Below, one piece after another: positions 32,401 through 41,145 of a DNA stretch of 64,000 bases. Both the position numbers and the translations under genes were made by a program. Position 1 is the first letter of the stretch. The number at the start of each line of letters is the position of its first letter. The DNA comes from Rhynchopus sp. YZ270_cl-10. Its lineage: Eukaryota > Euglenozoa > Diplonemea > Diplonemida > Diplonemidae. Location: NCBI GenBank assembly GCA_964035575.1, contig OZ037883.1, forward strand, positions 992,001 through 1,056,000, read 5' to 3'. The notes below the pieces were generated by a model. That model was not told the DNA's origin, ran no database searches, and was given only the letters and a program-made list of their open reading frames with translations.

Positions 32401-34671
32401 TGGTGTCGTTTTTGTGTGGGATCGTGACCGTTGCCGCGTCCTCGGAGGCGATGCACGCATTAGCCAACTTTTTAAGTTGGGCTGCGTTTTTCCGGATCGG
32501 TGCTCGGTCAATCGCCAACAAGTCCGAGATGACTTTAGTCTGCTTTAGCGCGGAATGTTTCTCGCAGTCAAAACACCTCCGTTTTTAGGTTCCAGATAAC
32601 CGCCTAGGTAACTCGATCTCCTGGCAGGGTGTGCGGAGGCATTTTTCTTACGTTCTTTGGTTCCGCATTTTTTTGCGTATTCCATCTGTTCGCGAATCAC
32701 CACCCTCCTGTCACACTTCTTGCGCTGTGCATCCGTACACCATACTGTCGTCTAAATAAACGAAAGCCCCCTGCGAGAGCTTCGTACGGAAACAATACTC
32801 TCCCCCTTTTTTTCTGCCTACCAGCGAGAGAGCGAGAGAGAGGTGTTTGTGTATCTGCCAAGCATACCCTCCTCACTATCCACAACCACTCTGCTGTCTG
32901 CCGGCTAACCAACATCACTCCACAGGAGCTGGCCTCTGCCGCATCCGCAGCTGCCGCTGTGGAGAAGGTGCGAGAGGCGGAGCACGCACGGGAGGCCATG
33001 GTGGTATGCACGCGGCCCTTCTTTCATGGGTTCTGTTTTCGTTTCCCCTTTTCTCTATTTCCGTACCTTTTTTTGGTCCTTTTTCGTATTGTTTTGTTCC
33101 CTTCAGCATGAACACCACGAAGGGCGTGTTGCATTGTGCGAGACAGAAACGACAGCCCGCCATTTGGTTGATGGCGAGGAAGAGACCGGGCGGGGTCGCG
33201 TTGTAGAAAAGGCAGGCATGCAGTTAGAAAAGCTGAAGGAGCGTCGCAAGACGGAGGAGACGAAGAAGCGCAAGAAGGATGACGCAGACGCCGCTGCAGC
33301 GCAGGCAGCTGCAGAAGGAAAGCAGAAGGAGCTCCACGCCGCACACAAGAAGGCAACAGACGCTGTCCACGCAGACGAGAAGTCTGGACGAGCCAGCGTA
33401 ATGTCCTCTTTCCAGACAGGCACCATCCAAGCGCAGCAGGCACAGAAGAACAGAGAAAAGAAGGAGGCAGAGGTAAAGAAGGCTCAGGCTCAGGCTAAGA
33501 TGCCTGCCCCAGAGGAGAGTGAACCTGAAAAGCCAGCAGCAGCAGCAGCACCGCCACCTGCACCGACGCCACCAGCAGCCCCAGCTCCGCCAGCGCCAGC
33601 GCCACCAGCACCAGCACCAGCACCACCGGCCCCTGCTGTGCAAGCACCTGCACCACCTGCGCCAGTGGCTGCTGTGAAAGCACCACCTGCCCCCGCACCA
33701 CCAACACCAGTAGCACCAACACCGCCTGCACCTGCACCTCCAACACCAACACCAGCACCCGCACCAGAGGCCCCCAAAAATGAAGTGTCAGAAGAGTTCG
33801 TGCAACAGGCTCTCTCAACAGGCATCTGGAAGAAGACCCAAACAAAGAAAGAGCCCATCCGCGATTTCTACGCCCTGAAGCGCGACAAAACGGTGAAGTC
33901 ATGGGACCTGCGTAAGCTCCTCAGTGAGAATGCTGAGTACCGTCTGGAGGTGGAGGAGGCAGTGAAGAATGCGAAGAGTGCTGAGAAAGAGACAGCAAAA
34001 GAGTCGGAGAAAGCGACAGAGAAGCCCACTGAGAAGAAGCCGAAAAAGGGTAAAAAGCCGAAAAAGTCGGAGGAGAAGGAAGACAAAGAGGAGGGAGACG
34101 ACGATGAAGACTTAGATGCAAAGGTTAAAAGGCTTATTGACTCGAAGGAGTGGGTCGAGAAGGTATGTTTCATTTTCTTTTTCAAGTCAATTTTTTTTGT
34201 GACAACTGCCTTGCAAAGGTTGTAGGGGAGGAAATGAAAAACGTATCTGAGGGTGCCCAAATTTTTGGTGAGCGCTGTAAACACGACAACCACAACTTAT
34301 CCACAGAAACGTTTTTAATTTTGTCCCTGCACACTCCACAAAAATCCGCGATCAACGAGAAATTCTTTTTCTGTTTCTTTATCAGATATCATTTTGTTTT
34401 TCTTTCTAATTACCAAGCACAAGAGGATTTCGTTAATGCCTTATACACTGTCAGACCAATGCCCCTGCATGACGCTGACCACCATACCAAAGCAGTTATG
34501 CCAAACAGTGCACAATGCTTCTCTCTCCCCCCTTTCCTGACTCCTCATATTACATCACTTCATACTAAACAGCAAACCCCAGAAGGAAAGACATACTTCA
34601 CTGGCCACGGCCAGCGTGTGTGGGACTTGAAGAAACACCTAAAGAAGGAGGCCAAAGCCAGCAAGAAGTAG
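29476..34671 (+). CDS. Four-exon coiled-coil protein with C-terminal WW-like modules
   Basis: The exons are 29476-31524, 32926-33003, 33107-34162 and 34573-34671, all joined in phase 0. The donors are CAG|GTGTGT, GTG|GTATGC and AAG|GTATGT; the acceptors are CCACAG, CTTCAG and AAACAG. The spliced product has about 1093 residues. Residues 1-190 are Ser/Pro-rich and probably disordered. About 195-300 is a compact, beta-looking domain (around MSCVEFGGLSLCQVGQQRRP). About 415-760 is a long Glu/Arg/Gln coiled coil that continues through exon 2 into exon 3. A Pro/Ala linker and a Lys/Glu block follow. Two WW-like modules are visible: WKKTQTKKEPIRDFYAL...SWDLRKLL, and WVEK joined across intron 3 to QTPEGKTYFTGHGQRVWDLK. 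Both lack the final Pro of a true WW domain. A cytoskeletal or scaffold role is only a guess. Confidence 0.75.
31754..32163. mobile_element. Inverted-repeat element inside intron 1
   Basis: AATTTGGTAGGGGAGCCTAT at the left end is matched on the opposite strand by AAATTTAGGGGAGCCTATGC at the right end. Imperfect pairing continues inward (TTTTGGCTCC against CATTTGGCTCGG). It has no coding capacity. TTTGGCGG also occurs just outside the left end and just inside the right. This fits a MITE-type insertion that enlarged the intron. Confidence 0.55.
32255..32490. repeat. Cluster of small stem-loops in intron 1
   Basis: Stems visible: ATAAC...GTTAT (about 32252-32274), ACCAGAGG...CCTCTGGT (about 32279-32311), AGCTGA...TCAGCT (about 32314-32333) and AGCCAACTT...AAGTTGGGCT (about 32462-32483). 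Four consecutive hairpins in about 230 bp suggest a structured RNA or a small foldback element. I cannot assign a class. Confidence 0.45.
34163..34572 (+). other. Intron 3 of the coiled-coil/WW-like gene
   Basis: GTATGT...AAACAG, 410 bp. It carries a degraded R1-like module (about 34417-34450, AAGCACAAGAGGATTTCG). The acceptor at 34572 was chosen because it restores a WW-like module (WVEK|QTPEGK). Nearer AGs (34385, 34419) would add a poorly protein-like segment. Confidence 0.65.
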
Positions 34672-34871
34672 TGCAGGGATGCCACCAAAAGGGCTGTGTT
34701 GTGTTCTATAGATAACTGTAGATTTGTATGTCAAGAGAACTTCGAGACAGATAGAGATAGAGGAACGTACGTGTACTAAAAAGAGAGATGTGATAATGAG
34801 AAATGACGGAACACAAAGAAACCACCCCCTCTCTTTCCCCTATTCGTTTTCATAAGAAGATGTATGAAAGT

Positions 34872-34941
34872 GCAGTGCTTCGTGTTTCTCGGACACTGAT
34901 ACGTTAGCATCGCGGGGGTCAAAAGCCTGGCTAGATTCTCA
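34872..34941 (+). ncRNA. Duplicated non-coding unit A (copy 1), possible H/ACA-like RNA
   Basis: GCAGTGCTTCGTGTTTCTCG...GGGGTCAAAAGCCTGGCTAG. A second copy at 35252-35322 is highly similar although nothing around it is coding. It contains CTAGATT near its end, and an AGA box is what euglenozoan single-hairpin H/ACA-like RNAs carry. The assignment is tentative and rests on conservation between copies and on the neighbouring C/D-like units. Confidence 0.35.
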
Positions 34942-34971
34942 GTAGTTCCCACACCTTTCGATTGATTCGTG

Positions 34972-35075
34972 CGACAATGATGATCATACAGCATATCAGA
35001 CTCGTTATCTGACATGCAAAACGTCTCTTTTGACGTTTCTGCGTATTGAGGATACCTTTTTGCTTCTGAGTTGGC
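34972..35075 (+). ncRNA. C/D-box snoRNA candidate B1
   Basis: A box C (ATGATGA, 34977-34983) is followed by an internal CTGA (35009-35012, possible D') and a terminal CTGA (35066-35069). The body contains the hairpin AACGTC...GACGTT and TCAGA...TCTGA. It is duplicated at 35130-35233. Length and boxes fit a C/D snoRNA. The target is not determined. The sequence just upstream of each CTGA would be the guide. Confidence 0.45.
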
Positions 35076-35129
35076 CCTTTTTCCTTTGCTCTTGCACATT
35101 TCCCCCCAATTCTTGTCCCTTTGGCGATT

Positions 35130-35233
35130 TCAACGACAATGATGACTTACAGCATATCAGACTCGTTATCTGACTGCAGACGTCTCTTTTGACGTTTCTG
35201 CGTATTGAGGATGCTTTTTTGCTTCTGAGTTGA
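35130..35233 (+). ncRNA. C/D-box snoRNA candidate B2
   Basis: Box C ATGATGA (35139-35145) and box D CTGA (35225-35228) are enclosed by the perfect terminal stem TCAAC (35130-35134) and GTTGA (35229-35233). The internal CTGA is kept. It differs from B1 by scattered changes and small indels while the box motifs are unchanged. Confidence 0.5.
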
Positions 35234-35251
35234 CCCTTTCCCTCTCCACAT

Positions 35252-35322
35252 TGCAGTGCTTCGTGTTTCCCGGACGCTGATAAATTAGCATCACGGGGGT
35301 CAAAAGCCTGCTAGATTTTCAC
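35252..35322 (+). ncRNA. Duplicated non-coding unit A (copy 2)
   Basis: The second copy of the unit at 34872-34941, giving the order A-B-B'-A'. Changes are few (for example GACGCTGATAAATTAGCATC here against GACACTGATACGTTAGCATC in copy 1), and the pairing TGAT/ATCA is retained. Confidence 0.35.
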
Positions 35323-35452
35323 TCTCCCTTCCCCCTCCCCTCCCTTCCACCCTTACAACCCCACCCGCCTTTCGAACACTCTTGCTTCCTCTTCTCAAAA
35401 CACCATTTCCTTAGCACTACACTTTCCTCCTCTCTCCCCCTCTCCCCATTTC

Positions 35453-36091
35453 ATGACAACAATACAAAATGTGGTGGGTAGCAAGGTTGACCACTCTGAG
35501 ATCTGGGGGAAGCAGGCTGGTCAGCACAAGCAACTAAGCGAACAGCAGCGCCGTGAGGACAGCGTCATGGAGGACCTGGCGGTGGCACGCGCAGAGTACA
35601 CCGAGGCTGTGCGGTCTTTGGCACCTCCGGCAGAACGGCAGGCCCTGGAGGCACGGTACCGGTCGCTCGAGGCAACTCTCCTGACCGAAGCCAAGGCGCA
35701 TGCACCCAAACGGCAGGACGTCGCAACATTCCCCGCACCCCTCAAGACAAAGAAGCAGCGCATGGGTGCGGGGCAGATCTCCCAAACACCAACATCCCTG
35801 CAAGACTTCATCGTGCCAGACACAACGTACCTCCCAGACGTCGCCATCGACCCCCTCCCCTTATCCGAGGCAGACCTCAGAACGCTCTTCGCCACCGTAA
35901 CCGACGGCGGCCGGTCCACGCTGACCTGGGAAGAGTTCCGCCCCTTCTACCACGAGCAGGACCCAAGCGGTGTGCTCCCCTCAGACTCCTCCATCGCGTC
36001 GCTGCTTAAAAGAAGAAAAATGAGTCCCGAGGACGTCATCGACTACGACACATTCTGCATCCTGCAGTTGCATTTACATCAGCGGTTGTAA
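35453..36091 (+). CDS. Hypothetical protein with degenerate EF-hand-like C-terminus
   Basis: 212 residues. The ATG lies about 40 bp after a pyrimidine tract ending in TTCCTTAG. Residues about 20-90 are a charged helix or coiled coil (around QHKQLSEQQRREDSVMEDLA). The middle has PFAM-unlike polar sequence. Residues about 143-205 look like a pair of degenerate EF-hands: helix LSEADLRTLFATV, loop TDGGRSTLTWEEF, then SPEDVIDYDTFCILQLHL. The loops lack the full set of acidic ligands, so calcium binding is doubtful. A flagellar or cytoskeletal role is possible but not shown. The snoRNA-like cluster lies directly upstream. Confidence 0.65.
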   Translation: MTTIQNVVGSKVDHSEIWGKQAGQHKQLSEQQRREDSVMEDLAVARAEYTEAVRSLAPPAERQALEARYRSLEATLLTEAKAHAPKRQDVATFPAPLKTKKQRMGAGQISQTPTSLQDFIVPDTTYLPDVAIDPLPLSEADLRTLFATVTDGGRSTLTWEEFRPFYHEQDPSGVLPSDSSIASLLKRRKMSPEDVIDYDTFCILQLHLHQRL

Positions 36092-36641
36092 GGTAGAGGG
36101 GGAAGGGGAGGAGGGGGGAAAAAATGAGTGGGGGGAAAGCCTCGATGCAGTTGTTCCCAGCTGCGAGGGGTATGGGGGGTTCAGGTGTTGTGGGGGGGTG
36201 GATACGCTGTTGCTAGGCCAGGTTGGCCGCACAACTTGGCAACCAGTCTGAGCAGCCCCACCTCGTTGTGGTGGCTCGTTCAATCACTGTGGTTTGGTGG
36301 CCTATCGTTGCAAACGACCCACACACAATCGGTGTGGTTGCGCTCCTGTGTACGTAAGTATGGGACCGTACTGATGTTTGGGGAAAGCCAAACAATGAGT
36401 ACGGAAACGGTATTGACGGTATTGACACGAGGCGCATCTAAACAACAGGAGGGTTGTTTTTTTGTTGAGATGACTAAATCTGAAGCTTATCATCTTTACA
36501 AACCTGTTCTCTATTCTTTTTTTCTTTTATATTTGCTCCGAATATCCCATACACCCCCCTCTTTTTTCACCAAAATTCCACTCCACAAAAAAAAACCCCA
36601 CTTTACCTTTTTTGCAGTACACACACACACACACATCACGA
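36092..36641. other. Spacer with R1 module
   Basis: A G-rich then mixed sequence with an R1-type module at 36469-36510 (GATGACTAAATCTGAAGCTT), a pyrimidine tract, TTTTTTGCAG at 36608-36617 and an (AC)n run up to the next ATG. The AG at 36617 is the likely trans-splice acceptor of the next gene. Confidence 0.5.
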
Positions 36642-37709
36642 ATGAGGTTGAAGCAGTCGAAACGTGATGTTGAGAAGCGTTGTGCGACGTTGCATTCGCT
36701 TAGCCCACTTGCGAACACGCTGACCTACGTGCAGATCTTAGCCGAATCCGCCGGCCGCGTAGGGCGACTGTCCATCACATCACTGCTTGCTACGAAGAGC
36801 GAACAGCGCACGACTATCGTCTCTGTAGCACGTTGGCTGCGTTCTGTACTGCTGCTGAAACCTTGCCTGTACCTGCGCTTCAGCCATGAGGTGGTGGAGC
36901 TCCTCCTCTACACGCTGTCTGTGGTGCGGGAGTGGGTCGTGCAGGCGTTGATCCTGATATGGCCCCTCGGCTACTCCTCCAAGGCAGAGCAGCTCAAGCT
37001 AGGGAAGATGTGCAGCTTCGTCGACTCCCTCGCGCACCTTCTCATCGCAGGCTGCGCACACCCCGTCCTCCGTCTCGTGATGCCGTCCTTCTTCACAGAC
37101 GGCCGCCTCCCATCCCTCGAAGCAAAGCTCCTCCGGTTCACCGAAAATTTTGGCTCATATTACAACTTCCCTTCGCTTCAAAACCTTTTGAGTTTGTGTC
37201 GCTTTTTTGGAAGGAAGGTTGACGGTGATGAGGTGGGGGTTCAAGCAGAGGTGCATATGACGCCTAGCCAGGGGGAGGTCATGGGTGATGTGTGTGAGGG
37301 TGCGAGTGGGGTTGGGTGCCCCGCTCCAGATTCTCCTTCTTTGCCTGCGGTTGACAAGGTGGATGTGGAGTGTGGGGGTAGTGTTGCTGAGGGTGTTGTC
37401 CCTCAGGACAGTGCTGTTCCTCAGGACGGTGTCGTTCCTGAGGGCAATGTTGTCCCTCAGGACAGTGTTGTCCCTCAGGACAGTGTTGGTGCCGAAGAGA
37501 TTATGGAGGATGTGGTGGGTCGTGAGGAAGTAGAAGCAGCAGAGGAAGAAACCGCCGAGGCTGCCGCTCTCGTCGCCCTGTTCACCCCTCATGGCGACTC
37601 CCCCAAAAAGGGTTTCCTCACGGAATACACATTCGCCTTCCCCCCTCGTTCCTGCAGAGAGGAAGACGCCAAGATTTTTGCGCTCCCTTTAAATTCTGAC
37701 GCCTTTTGA
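36642..37709 (+). CDS. Hypothetical membrane-associated protein with VPQDS repeats
   Basis: 355 residues. The ATG is 24 bp after the acceptor-like TTTTTTGCAG. Residues about 60-190 are strongly hydrophobic and helical (VARWLRSVLLLKPCLYLRFS; VVELLLYTLSVVREWVVQAL; SLAHLLIAGCAHPVLRLVMP), suggesting two or three membrane-inserting helices. The layout, with amphipathic helices and no signal peptide, is reminiscent of PEX11-type peroxisomal membrane proteins, but I cannot confirm that. The C-terminal third is acidic and contains tandem copies of a 6-residue unit (VVPQDS, VVPEGN) at about 258-285, followed by Glu/Ala-rich sequence. It is likely a real gene, with function unknown. Confidence 0.65.
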   Translation: MRLKQSKRDVEKRCATLHSLSPLANTLTYVQILAESAGRVGRLSITSLLATKSEQRTTIVSVARWLRSVLLLKPCLYLRFSHEVVELLLYTLSVVREWVVQALILIWPLGYSSKAEQLKLGKMCSFVDSLAHLLIAGCAHPVLRLVMPSFFTDGRLPSLEAKLLRFTENFGSYYNFPSLQNLLSLCRFFGRKVDGDEVGVQAEVHMTPSQGEVMGDVCEGASGVGCPAPDSPSLPAVDKVDVECGGSVAEGVVPQDSAVPQDGVVPEGNVVPQDSVVPQDSVGAEEIMEDVVGREEVEAAEEETAEAAALVALFTPHGDSPKKGFLTEYTFAFPPRSCREEDAKIFALPLNSDAF

Positions 37710-38040
37710 TGTTTTTTTCTTGACTGTCTTTTAGATTAAACAGATTGTTACAAACAGAGATTTCAGTGAAAATACCTCTTTCTAGTATACCATGCACAGG
37801 TTGACGGAGAAAAAAAAAGGCACTTTCTTCTTCTTCTTTCCCCCTTCCACGCCTTATTAGAAACCCGAATAATATAACCAACATTCTCCTGACACTAACA
37901 CGTGGAGGTAGTTTAAAACCAGTAGAATCGGTTAATCAGAGAAGACCTTCTCACAAATGTGAAACCAAGTGAAAATGTGTGAAAAGTCGTGAGACTGGAT
38001 CACCTCAACTCTACTTTTTTCACCTCATCCTCCCCACAGA
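37710..38040. other. Short spacer ending in a splice acceptor
   Basis: T-rich sequence, then AAACCAAGTGAAAATGTGTG (about 37961), then the tract CTACTTTTTTCACCTCATCC and TCCCCACAG at 38031-38039, which abuts the next ATG after one base. No gene. Confidence 0.55.
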
Positions 38041-38916
38041 ATGTTGAAGGGTGTACGCAGGTATAGTTCTCACACAATGTCTGCGTTGTTTGCTGCCGAT
38101 AAGATTAAGGGAGATCGTTACAATGGGGTGACTGTTGCCTTGGAGGAGAAGGACTGTAGGGCTGTTGACACTGCTGATTTTAGTGTAGCGCTGGAGACGG
38201 CGTTGGAGGGGTGGAAGGGGGCTGGGAAGAAAGGGGTGTGGCTGCGTGTTCCTGCAGGGCTGCATCGTTTTGTTAGTCCTGCGTTGGAGCTTGGCATGCA
38301 ATATCACCATGCACGTCCGGAGTATATCATGTTGAACGCATGGCTTGTGGAGGGCACCTCGCGCCTACCAAATGCATCGCACCACCAAGCAGGGGTTGGA
38401 GGATTGGTTATTTGCCCCAACGGAACTCATGTGTTGGTTATCAGAGAGAAATCGGGGATTACAGCGAATATGGCAAATTTTTGGAAGCTTCCTGGCGGAT
38501 TGGTTGACCAAAAGGAGGATCTTTGGGCAGCCACAGAGCGGGAGGTGTGGGAGGAGACCGGGATAAAAACGGTGTACCGGAGGCTGGCTGGGTTCAGAGA
38601 ACACCACGGTGCGTTGTTTGGGAACAGCGACTTCTACTTTGTAGGCATCCTGCAGCTTGACCCTGATGAATACCCAGACGCCATAGCGGGTGGTCCACTC
38701 CCAAAGCCAGTCCCCTGTGAGCTAGAAATTGCCGACGCAAAGTGGATGCCCCTAGACGATTGGACGAAGCTGCCCTTCATGGCACGCCCAGGGCTGTACA
38801 GGGATCTGATGTTAACCTCGGTTGACATAGCGTATCATGTGCACAATGAAAAGGAGATCAGTGGAATGCACTTTGCCAGTGTAAAAGGGCAAACCCAATA
38901 CCACCCGAAGTTGTAG
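38041..38916 (+). CDS. Nudix hydrolase, NUDT6-like
   Basis: 291 residues. Residues about 20-105 match the domain that precedes the Nudix fold in the NUDT6 / plant NUDX2-7-10 group (GDRYNGVTVALE, then WLRVPAGLHRFVSPALELGM, HHARPEYIMLNAWL). The Nudix fold starts at about 115 (HHQAGVGGLVICPN). The Nudix box is complete at about 151-174: GGLVDQKEDLWAATEREVWE followed by ETGI, with the REXXEE glutamates needed for divalent metal. The enzyme should hydrolyse a nucleoside diphosphate linked to X. The substrate is not deducible. The first 12 residues (MLKGVRRYSSHT) are basic and Ser/Thr-rich, compatible with a mitochondrial presequence. The ATG is one base after a CACAG acceptor, so the 5' UTR is essentially only the spliced leader if trans-splicing applies. 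Confidence 0.88.
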   Translation: MLKGVRRYSSHTMSALFAADKIKGDRYNGVTVALEEKDCRAVDTADFSVALETALEGWKGAGKKGVWLRVPAGLHRFVSPALELGMQYHHARPEYIMLNAWLVEGTSRLPNASHHQAGVGGLVICPNGTHVLVIREKSGITANMANFWKLPGGLVDQKEDLWAATEREVWEETGIKTVYRRLAGFREHHGALFGNSDFYFVGILQLDPDEYPDAIAGGPLPKPVPCELEIADAKWMPLDDWTKLPFMARPGLYRDLMLTSVDIAYHVHNEKEISGMHFASVKGQTQYHPKL

Positions 38917-40493
38917 GTGGGTACATCCTTGCGAGGTGGCTGGATTTTATTACCGTTATGTGCTATGCCGTCGCTAAACCTCCTCCGTGTTCGCAATAAT
39001 AAGAGATACAGAGAGTGGACTGATCTTTACCAGGATAAAAAACCTACCCCAATAACCAGCCTATAGGTTGTATAGGTAGGGGAAGGGGAAGGGAAAGGGA
39101 AAAGGAAAGGGGGGGCAGGTTTGGAAGGGTTAAACAGTTCAACCCCCCTTTTTTTTTCTCCGTGTCGTGACTTCCCCTCATTTGCTTAAATCTTAAATCG
39201 GATGAACAGAGTGTGTATTATATGACCAGTGCGTTTTTCTTTCGCCAATGTAGACACTTTTTTTCAACTTCTTTTTTTTTTTTTTTGTATGGAAAAAGTT
39301 AGCTTTGTCTACAACACATTGCTTCACAGTCTCCCTCCTTCCCCCTTTTTTCCCGGGGTTCGATAACCCGCGGAGTGTCAGTGCCTGCGTCCCAGAGGCG
39401 TTTTGCACTATCAACTTCACCCCCCTTTTTTTTTCAACCAGCGCATTGCGGTCTGAAAAAAAACAACAACAACAATAACAACAACGAACCCTCCCTCGAC
39501 GCCAACTTACTTATTTAAAAGTTCTCCCCTTCCTCCCTCTCCCCTACTTTACATACACCGCCTTCTTTTCTGTTCTGGTCCTGGGCTGGACCTTAAATTG
39601 CATCCGGGGGTCCGTTCCTCCAGAAACTCTATGAAGGTGTTGACCGCTCGAACCGATGTCTCCTACCTGAGAGATTACAAAACAGGAGGCGAGGAGGGGT
39701 ATGCGGGGCGTTTTTGTGCCTTCAGGGTCTTTTTGTTTTTCAGCAACCCTGCCTCTCCTATATCACCAGTGCATAGCCTTTGTCTTTCTGTTGGGGTATG
39801 CGGGACTTCCCCTAGTCCTCAGGGTCTAAACGCCCCTGCCCTCTTTTATGCAAGTTCACCCTGGCAGGGTATATAAATGCTGGGTCAGGCTGGCCCCCCT
39901 ATGCTATGATGGGTGCTCGCACCCGGAGCATAAATGGCCAGCGGTCAGGCCAGAGTCGCTCTACGGAGTCTCTCTGCCACGCCTTTGGGTTACGGTGTGC
40001 TGCCTGTAAGGACGTCCATGTATATCCCTAAGAGAAAGGGTGAGGCCCAACTGTCGGTACAGCATGGGGCGCCAAGAGAGAGATGTTGTGACCCCCCCGC
40101 CCACCCTTTTTGTGTTTTTGGGTTTCTGCTCTCTTGTGTAGACTATCGTGCATCAAGCGTTGGGTGCAGCGAACTGCAGTACCTGTAAGCTCACAACTCT
40201 TCAACGGAAGGTGGGCCGCCGGCTGTCGAGCGGTTGTGTACCGCCCTCGTTCTCTTACGGTACGGGCCAGTCATTAGGTTTCCTTTTTACATCTTCTGTT
40301 GTTGGCCGCAGGGTACTTGTGCTTTCATCCGGATGGCTGGCATCGTACGTGGGTCAGTCGGAGGTGCCTGCATTAATAACTTCACTTTCTGTTGTGTTAT
40401 AAATGTTTTACGACCTTTGTTTTTGTTCTACATAAAACCCTCTCTTTGCCAACAACACCTAAAGGAGGAGAGGGGTTTCTCTTGAAGTGAAAG
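38917..40493. other. Repeat-rich spacer
   Basis: It contains a G/A tract of GGGGAA and GGGAAA units (about 39078-39113), an R3 module (39354-39420), a GC-richer stretch (39590-40200) with no credible ORF, and at about 40317-40378 a copy of the unit GTGCTTTCATCCGGATGGCT also found near 12104. I see no gene. Confidence 0.55.
39354..39420 (+). repeat. R3 module with GGTTCGATAACC core
   Basis: GGGGTTCGATAACCCGCGGA, GTGTCAGTGCCTGCGTCCCA, GGCGTTTTGCACTATCAACT, then a T tract. It is the best-preserved R3 copy. Confidence 0.65.
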
Positions 40494-41063
40494 ATGGGCG
40501 ACTCAGCTGAGATCGCGGAGCTGCGTGCACTGTACTTGGAGGAGAAGGCGCGTCGGGTAGCTGCAGAGAAGCTTCTGCAGAACAGGGAGCTGATGTGGGA
40601 GGAGGAGAGAGATGAGTTGACAGCACGGGCCATGACATTGGAGGCTCAGGAGAAGGAGCCTGAGCCGACTGCTATGCTGAGTGCGGCTTTTCTGCAGAAT
40701 TTGTCCGCTACCAATGCCACCACCACCAACACCAACACCACGACTGCTGCTGCTGCCGTGCCCAAAGTGGTGTCCATCCCCCCACCCCTGAATCCCCGTC
40801 CCGCTACCACCACACACTGTGTCACACAAGACATCGCCACGTCCCGCATCACAGCCGAAGTGACCCCACCCCATGCTGCAACCACCTTCCACATCGAGGC
40901 AGAGCCAACACTCAAAGTCCGTATCAGCACCAAAAGAGGAGCGGAAGACGAAGGGAAGAGAACCCTCAGTGGGCTTGGGTTGACAGAGTTCACAGTGCCC
41001 AGAGAGCGCATTGCGGGGGTTTCGGTCGACGACGCTGGGGTTTTGATGCTGCAATTTGAATAG
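40494..41063 (+). CDS. Small coiled-coil protein of unknown function
   Basis: 189 residues. Residues about 5-60 form a clear coiled coil (EIAELRALYLEEKARRVAAE, LLQNRELMWEEERDEL). A Thr/Asn-rich linker (about 72-85) and a Pro-rich stretch follow. A conserved-looking C-terminal segment (about 135-189; LKVRISTKRGAEDEGKRTLS, GLGLTEFTVPRERIAGVSVD) has a beta pattern. No family recognised. Only 82 bp separate its stop from the next ATG, typical of the array. Confidence 0.65.
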   Translation: MGDSAEIAELRALYLEEKARRVAAEKLLQNRELMWEEERDELTARAMTLEAQEKEPEPTAMLSAAFLQNLSATNATTTNTNTTTAAAAVPKVVSIPPPLNPRPATTTHCVTQDIATSRITAEVTPPHAATTFHIEAEPTLKVRISTKRGAEDEGKRTLSGLGLTEFTVPRERIAGVSVDDAGVLMLQFE

Positions 41064-41145
41064 CATTTCTAAAAAAAAGGTTGAATTCCTAATACTGCCC
41101 CCTTTTTCCCCAACACGCCAAAACCGAAAGGGTTTAAAAAAAAAT

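Larger units (their letters stand above)
31525..32925 (+). other. Intron 1 of the coiled-coil/WW-like gene
   Basis: GTGTGT...CCACAG, 1401 bp, phase 0. It contains an inverted-repeat element (31754-32163) and a cluster of small hairpins (32255-32490). No exon-like frame was recognised inside, although an additional small exon cannot be excluded. Confidence 0.7.

Noticed and set aside
39078-39113. Telomere-like or centromeric repeat in the G/A runs (also 62856-62900)
   Set aside because: GGGAAA/GGGGAA units are irregular and short. They lie internally after gene ends and do not form a regular array.
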